From: Cricetomys ansorgei
Lineage: Eukaryota > Chordata > Mammalia > Rodentia > Nesomyidae
Assembly (NCBI GenBank): GCA_026225945.1
Contig: JAMJFZ010001089.1
Coordinates: forward strand, 4,829,501-4,893,500
Direction: 5' to 3'
DNA length: 64,000 nt
Shown: positions 58,745 through 64,000 of the stretch, in pieces
Layout of the letters: each line of letters opens with the position of its first letter
Numbering within the stretch: position 1 is the stretch's first letter
Made by a program: the position numbers and the translations under genes
Notes under the pieces: model-generated
What the model saw: the letters and a program-made list of their open reading frames with translations, nothing else
Database searches by the model: none
Told to the model about the DNA's origin: nothing

Positions 58745-59084
58745 GTATATACATATGTATATATGTATACAATGCATATGTGTATATATATATAATTAAA
58801 ATAATTCAATTGAAATAATTAAATAATCAATTAAATGATAAAAATTAATTAAAATTAAATAATTAAAAATAAATATAATAATTGAATAAATGATTAAAAT
58901 TAATTAAAATAAGTTAAATTAATTAAAATAATTATAATTTAATTAAGGTAATTAATTTATTATTTGATTAAAATAAACAAATTAAAATAAATAAAATAAA
59001 TAAATTAAAATTAAAATAAATTAATTAAAATAAATTATAATTAAATTAATTTAAATAAATCTTTAAAAGCCTCTAAAACCAGAA
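58522..59084 (+). mobile_element. B3 SINE with greatly expanded tail and target duplication
   Basis: The body (58534-58700) reads GGTCAGGAAGATGGCTCAGT, GAGGGCCTGGGTTTGGTTCC, CAGCACTC, ATCATCTGTAATGACTGCTC and GGGGATCTGATGCTTCC, then CACACATGTACAACC. Its tail is a (CA)n run (58702-58740), a (TA)n/(TATG) stretch to about 58796, and about 260 bp of AATTAAAAT-type sequence. It closes with AAATAAATCTTTAAAA, the usual B3 end. The flanks CTAAAGCTAGAA (58522-58533) and CTAAAACCAGAA (59073-59084) agree at 10 of 12 positions. Confidence 0.85.
58795..59072. repeat. A/T-only low-complexity tract of the B3 tail
   Basis: About 280 bp made of AATTAAAAT, AAATTAATT and AAATAAAT variants with hardly any G or C. 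Such DNA has matrix-attachment and unwinding character, which is inference from composition only. Confidence 0.9.
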
Positions 59085-60204
59085 TTAAACTGAATTAAAT
59101 TAAAATAAAATAGACCGTGTCTGTTCCTAATCTGCCCTCACCACCGAGCCAGCAGTTTTCTTCACCTTGGCAGGCAGAGTTTTGATCCCAGAACAGAAGT
59201 TCTCTTTACGGTGGCTCCAAAACTTAAGAGATAAACCAACAAACAAGGGAGTTCAGAAGACGACATCAGTGTGACCATTCACATAACGGGAGAGAGAGAA
59301 TGTATCATTTCTGGCCGGAGGTGAAACTTGGAAGCAGTGGGCCATAACAGAAAGGAAGCGCTGGGTCCCAGTCTGGTTTCTCCACTCTCCTGTGCTGTGG
59401 GAGGTGAGAACGCACCGCCCCTCAGGGGCTGTGATTCTGCGCAGTTGTTTTCTTGCCTTAGAATCGCTGCGCTGCTGGTTTCCAAGAGACTGGCAGACAG
59501 TGCAAGAGTCTGATTTTAAATTAGCGTCTGGAAGCACTCACTGGTCCTGGGACAAGCTAAGGGAACTATTGTACTGCCAGGCCTAGCAGCATGTTCTGAA
59601 AGTGACTTTTCACACAGAAGATTTTTTTTTTTTTTTATAGAACCACTATGTGGCAGATCTTCCTTTTTATGGATAGCATAAGTCTTTGATGTGTAAGATA
59701 AGATGAAATAGAAAAAAGTGGCCAAAAATTTACAGAGATGTGGAATAATGCCCCACAGCGGGGCAGTCTTATAATTATTGGTGTGAATGGTGCCATCTAG
59801 AGATCTTAAATCAGCAGCAATGCCATTTTTTACTGGAGAGGATAAGAGCTGTGATTCTTGGACTCCGTAAATTTTCTGCCTTGACAAAGATGATCTACCT
59901 TCTAGCCTACCTGTCCCTGAGATCAGTAATCACTGCCGCTCCAGTGCCAGAAGGAGGTGACAGAGGGCTCCTAAAAGACTCTCTGTAGGAGCAAAGTGCT
60001 GCTCACATCTCACAGGATTGCTGTGGCATTTGAAAGTGTGAAGACCCTAGTTTGTGGCGTTCACAGCCTGACTCCACCGAATGCACGTCTCACAGAGCAA
60101 GCATCACACACCTTGTGTGTGATGTGATTGTGATTCTTGCAATTTCTGATTAAGATATGTGATAGGTGGTGAAGATGATATGAAGATCCTAGCATCTCTG
60201 ATTT
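59085..60204. other. Unique sequence with a short hairpin
   Basis: No gene or repeat was recognised. A perfect 10-bp stem, CATCACACAC/GTGTGTGATG, with a 3-base loop lies at 60102-60124. A T-run lies near 59621-59637. Confidence 0.5.
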
Positions 60205-60290
60205 ATTTGTGGTCCTGTTGCTGGGGACTGAGCACAGGACCTCCACGGATGTAGCTGTGAGCTGTACCGTTAGCCCACAGCTTACCTTTT
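60205..60290 (-). repeat. B4/ID-like SINE fragment
   Basis: The complement of CTGTTGCTGGGGACTGAGCA, CAGGACCTCCACGGATG and TGAGCTGTACCGTTAGCC resembles the ID-derived half of B4/RSINE1. Confidence 0.5.
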
Positions 60291-60924
60291 AGAATTGTTC
60301 TTTTAAGGTCGCTCAACATTACCTTTTGATATTGCTCTTTGTGAGCACAATATGGTCCTAATTCCAATCCCACTAGGATTCCGAGATAGGTCCTAAGGTA
60401 CACAGCTGTACATGACTGACAAAGCAGTCACTTATCTTCCCATTGTCTATTCAGGCAGCTAAAGGCAAGGAGTGTTCATGGAATAATAAGATTCATGAAA
60501 CAATGTTTAGCAGAAGAACACTGGCTTGAGCTCAGTCTGGCCCAATGTGGATCATGCTCTTGGGACACATTAAGAAAAACCGTCGATCATCTTGGAGGAG
60601 ATATAGAGAGAGGGAAAGAGGAATCCAGGCACAAGATAAACAGTGAAGTTTGCATTTATTAAAGTATGAATGGTATTTAAATCTAGGTTGATATGCAGAA
60701 GAGTCTGGGTTTGGCTTAATGGGACAGATCTGCTGAGTTGTGACCCTAGTTTCAAGAGAGAAGTGACAGGCAAGTGGTGATGCACAAATTTTTTTGGCAT
60801 CCCTGGGCCTCCTTTCCAGTCACACAGGTTCAGGCACATAAAGTGTGCCTTGCTACCATCGTTTAAAAAGTGGACACATAAGAATTATACTTATCTATAC
60901 ATAACATAGTGTTTCTGCAGATAT
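60291..60924. other. Anonymous sequence
   Basis: Nothing was recognised in about 630 bp. Confidence 0.45.
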
Positions 60925-61215
60925 AGGCGTTGTGAGTTGCTAAATTAAACTAATTAACATATGCATCACACCATATCATACGGCTAATACTTTGTGTGAG
61001 GAACGCACTTAAAAGCTCCACTCCACAATTTTTAAGTTTGTATCCATTGACCTCAGACATCATGTTGTACCATAGGTTTCTTGAATTTAATCATTCTAAC
61101 TGGAACCTAGTGTTGTCAGTGACAGGAATACATTCTTTTTAAGACCAAAGGAGTAGTGCTCCATGCTAATAACATCACTTTCCTTATAGTTCGTTTGTGA
61201 TGGGTCCGTTAAGTA
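60925..61215 (-). mobile_element. Ancient L1 (L1M-type) 3' region
   Basis: It follows the antisense of old L1 sequence in order: AATTAACATATGCATCACAC, GAACGCACTTAAAAGCTCCA, ATCATGTTGTACCATAGGTT, GACAGGAATACATTCTTTTT then GGAGTAGTGCTCC. Divergence is high but order is complete. Confidence 0.75.
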
Positions 61216-61414
61216 CACCAGGCACTATAGAAGATTCTAACATTATGAAGATGACTAAATTAAGAATGATTTATGTCTGCTACTAATGATTTATGTCTGA
61301 AACAATCGGAAACATAAAAGTTGAATATCATTATAGGTTTTCTAGAACAATCTTCATCAATAAAACTGTTGTAGCCAAATTATATATTCTTGTTAACAAA
61401 ATAAATTATTGTTA

Positions 61415-61725
61415 ATTTACTAATGAATTCACTCAATGAGTATTGCTTTTTAATTTTTTTTTATCCTTTTGGTTTTTTGAGACAGTCTTTCTCCATGTCC
61501 TAGAACTCACTCTGAAGACCAGGCTGGCCTTGAATCCAGAGGTCTGCATGCCTCTGCCTCCCAAGCTCTAAATTACAGGCGTGTGCCACTGCACCCAGCT
61601 TAATGAGCATTTCTTGAATTCTGCTTGCCTTTAGACACTGTGGATGGCACTGAACACAGGATTGTCAATGAAATGTCTTGACCCTACTATCACAGAGCTC
61701 CATTAATTAACACTTCAAATAATAT
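61415..61725 (-). repeat. L2 LINE 3' end interrupted by B1
   Basis: The left piece (to 61448, TAATGAATTCACTCAATGAG) and the right piece (61602-61725, CTTTAGACACTGTGGATGGC, CTGAACACAGGATTGTCAAT) together read as the complement of an L2 3' end. A B1 SINE splits them. Confidence 0.55.
61435..61615 (-). mobile_element. B1 SINE with target duplication
   Basis: The complement of a full B1 (61449-61601): a T-rich tail, GAGACAGTCTTTCTCCATGT, AGACCAGGCTGGCCTTGAAT and CAGGCGTGTGCCACTGCACC. The flanks AATGAGTATTGCTT (61435-61448) and AATGAGCATTTCTT (61602-61615) agree at 12 of 14 positions. Confidence 0.92.
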
Positions 61726-62295
61726 AGTACTAGTCATTCATACTTTCACTTCTGGGAATTTTTCTGTGGGTGAGCAATCACTGTGTTTCAGGATTTTGTA
61801 CAATACATTTTATTGTGACATTTTATTTTTGAAAACACTTTGTTTCTAGAATAACTTAATAGGTAATTAGTCTTAATTATTTCTGATAGTCTTTGCCTTC
61901 TAAAGGGCAAATTTAGATCCTTTACTTTTATGTTTGAATTATGATTGTTCTACCTTGGGCTTCCTGGTTTATACTTCTGAAGAGATTTAGTTTGTTCTAA
62001 CTTTTATGATGACTGGAACAAAGATACTTCAGAAGATGAACTAAATAAAGACATTCATACAAATGGGATAGACTAATTTCTGAAACAAAACCCAGAGCAG
62101 TTGGCAGTGTGTGGGAAAGATGTCCTGTGTCCAAAGCTGCTTTCCTGACTGTCCTAGGCTCTCTGAAGCAAGAATAAACCCAGCAAAGGTGCTTATTCCA
62201 ATTTCATTCTGTCAGTTTTTATTTTTATATCCCTTTTTTCCTCTCTCCCCCTTTTCTTTCTTTTATACCCTCCTTCTTTCTTTCTTTCCTTCTAT
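61726..62295. other. Anonymous sequence
   Basis: Nothing was recognised apart from a pyrimidine-rich (TTTC)-like stretch at 62230-62292. Confidence 0.45.
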
Positions 62296-62462
62296 TTTGA
62301 GACAGGGTGTCATGAAGCCTGGAGTTAGCCTGGAGTTCCTTCAAGAATGACTTCAAGGTCACTCAAGGACAACCTTGAGTAATTTATGACGTTCTAGGGA
62401 TGGAACCCAGGGCCTTGTGCAAGCTAGATAAGCACCTTACCAACTAAGTCCTATGCCACCCT
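62296..62462 (-). repeat. B4/RSINE1 SINE
   Basis: The B1-derived half (TTTTGAGACAGGGTGTCATG, CTTCAAGGTCACTC) is followed by the ID-derived half (GGGATGGAACCCAGGGCCTT, GTGCAAGCTAGATAAGCACC, TTACCAACTAAGTCCTATGC), so the composite structure is nearly complete. Confidence 0.82.
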
Positions 62463-64000
62463 TATTTTGATCTTTTTGAAGAAAATGCTAAAATGTTATA
62501 TAACTCTTGAGGTGTGAAATAGAGTTTGGATGGCTTTTAACTCCCTCTTTGGGGAGATGAAGAAAAAAAAGTTTTAATTTTTCTCTTTCTTCTTACTTCA
62601 TTTAGGTCCTGATTAAAATACTGTCTGCAGGGTATAAGCATGTATACAGACTATGTGTGCTGTTTCAAAAGACCAAAATGGATGTTTACTCTAGCTACAC
62701 AGTGGTCAATCTTGTTAAAATGCTGGACCATGGAATGCTTTGTCAGATACAGATTTAGAATTCTTTCTGTGCCTCCAGCTGTCTCTGATCTCAGTCCTCA
62801 GTTTGTGACAACAGAGCAGCAGCTTGAGAGATTTCACTTAAAATCCACATCAGTTCAGTGTGTATCAAATCATGCAAGATGCCTTGATGTTTCTCAATTA
62901 ATAAACCAGCCTGACAAATTTGGCTGCCTCTCCCGACATTAACTAACCAGAGTGCTTTTGACTGACTAAAAGTTCAGTTTCCCAAAGGAGACCCTGTAAT
63001 CACAAATGCCAGGCAGTGTACAACATTTAAGCAATGCTTATCCCTTTAAACAGACACATGCCTGTAGTCATTTCAGAGATACCTTTTCTCCATTAAACAT
63101 GACCATTTCCCTTTGTAGAGTAACAGTATTTCACATTAATATTAGACTTTAAGAACATTCCCAGAATTACGTACATTAATGACATCTCTAGTATGAAATG
63201 TTTTTCTTTCCTACAGGATAAATAATCAAAACTTTCAGCTAGCTGGGGCAGAGCTCTGGTAAATGGCCAAATCAAAGCATTGAGCACATATGATATGAGC
63301 TCACATTGTGCATTCTTGTAGTGAATACACGTAAAATTCTATGCTCTTCACTGGTTAAAGGTAATCTATTAACTATAATCTTTATATTGTACCCTGGATC
63401 ACTTAAGCAGGAATCTCTTCCTGAACTGAAACTTTGTGACCTTTGACTAGTGTCTGTATCCATATCTCTCCTCATTGCAAACACATTCTTGACCATGGAG
63501 GAGAAGAACTCACGAGGGAACATGGGTTCCCAAAAGGTACCGACAGAGAATTGAAAGATGAGAGACATTTTTTTTTCTTTAATTCCAGGACTCATAGCTT
63601 CAATGAATTGAAAGAAAGAAGTCTCATGAGCCACAGGAGTTTTGTAGAAAAAGAAACTTCCTTCCCAGTGAGAATAAAGTTCAGACCTAACATCCCAATG
63701 ATGTTTTAAGTGCAAAGTTAGCATGTTTGGACTCGCTGTGGCCTATTTTTTTTTTTTTCCAAAGTGGTCACTGGGCAATGCTTGAAATACCTCATTGGCT
63801 AGAGGATGTTCCATCGGATATTTATTTGAATCTCCAGGCAAACATGGCCTAAGGTATTGAGAGATAGACAAATGTGTCATTTACCTCAATGGGAATAAAT
63901 CTAGTATGTTCTGATGCTATCTAAATGAGTTGCAAGGAAGAAGCAGAAGTTATCTGGGCGAGTAGATGGGAGAGAGAGAGAAAATAGAGAACAGATAAGG
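62463..64000. other. Unique sequence to the window end
   Basis: No gene or repeat was recognised. A T-run lies at about 63747-63759. The 150-codon minus-strand frame at 63272-63724 and the plus-strand frame opposite it share this stretch and neither has a domain. Confidence 0.5.

Noticed and set aside
58470..58818. Cluster of Val/Cys, Thr/His and Ile/Tyr-rich frames.
   Set aside because: Translations of the B3 head and its CA/TA tail.
63272..63724. 150-codon minus-strand frame opposite an 88-codon plus-strand frame.
   Set aside because: No domain or repeated structure; the frame crosses a T-run encoding Phe/Lys-rich tracts. Chance openness is plausible in 64 kb.

Overview
This is non-coding DNA from a muroid rodent, mouse or rat. 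The sequence is A/T-rich and CpG-poor. It carries rodent-specific SINEs (B1, B3, B3A, B4/ID-related), rodent L1 (Lx-type) 3' ends and one URR1-type hAT element, on top of older repeats shared by mammals (L2, MIR, MLT/MST-type MaLR LTRs, L1M/L1ME, Tigger). No clear rat-type ID element was recognised, which leans weakly towards mouse but does not settle it. Repeat families were named from remembered consensus sequences, with no database search.

I support no protein-coding exon, tRNA, rRNA or other RNA gene. The longest open frames (up to 160 codons) fall in transposon antisense, in SINE or simple-repeat DNA, or in anonymous A/T-rich DNA, and show no recognisable domain. The window is best read as intergenic or as one long intron. 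Bacterial-style features (operons, ribosome binding sites, CRISPR, attachment sites) are absent and not expected.

Layout. 0-10 kb: an LTR-like composite, an internally deleted Tigger transposon, an L2 piece, a MIR piece and long anonymous stretches. 10-26.5 kb: a dense patchwork of B3/B4 SINEs, MaLR LTRs, an Lx-type L1 3' end, L2 and MIR pieces, several microsatellites and an old L1ME. 26.5-40 kb: mostly unique sequence with a G-quadruplex motif, a CpG cluster, two L1 3' ends in opposite orientation and several candidate regulatory blocks. 40-51.5 kb: B3, MaLR LTRs, a large polypyrimidine tract, URR1, a second LTR-like block and L2. 51.5-64 kb: B3/B3A insertions with readable target-site duplications, a probable twin-primed (5'-inverted) L1, MaLR and L2 pieces, a B1 nested inside L2, and an old L1.

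No genes act together here, and I found no new multi-gene system. The points most worth checking are insertion histories readable from target duplications and inversions, a B3 SINE whose tail grew into more than 300 bp of A/T-rich DNA, a Tigger fossil that keeps both ends and the start of its transposase frame, and a few unique blocks rich in TAAT/ATTA, forkhead-like or CpG motifs that could be conserved non-coding elements. That last idea is inference and needs cross-species alignment.
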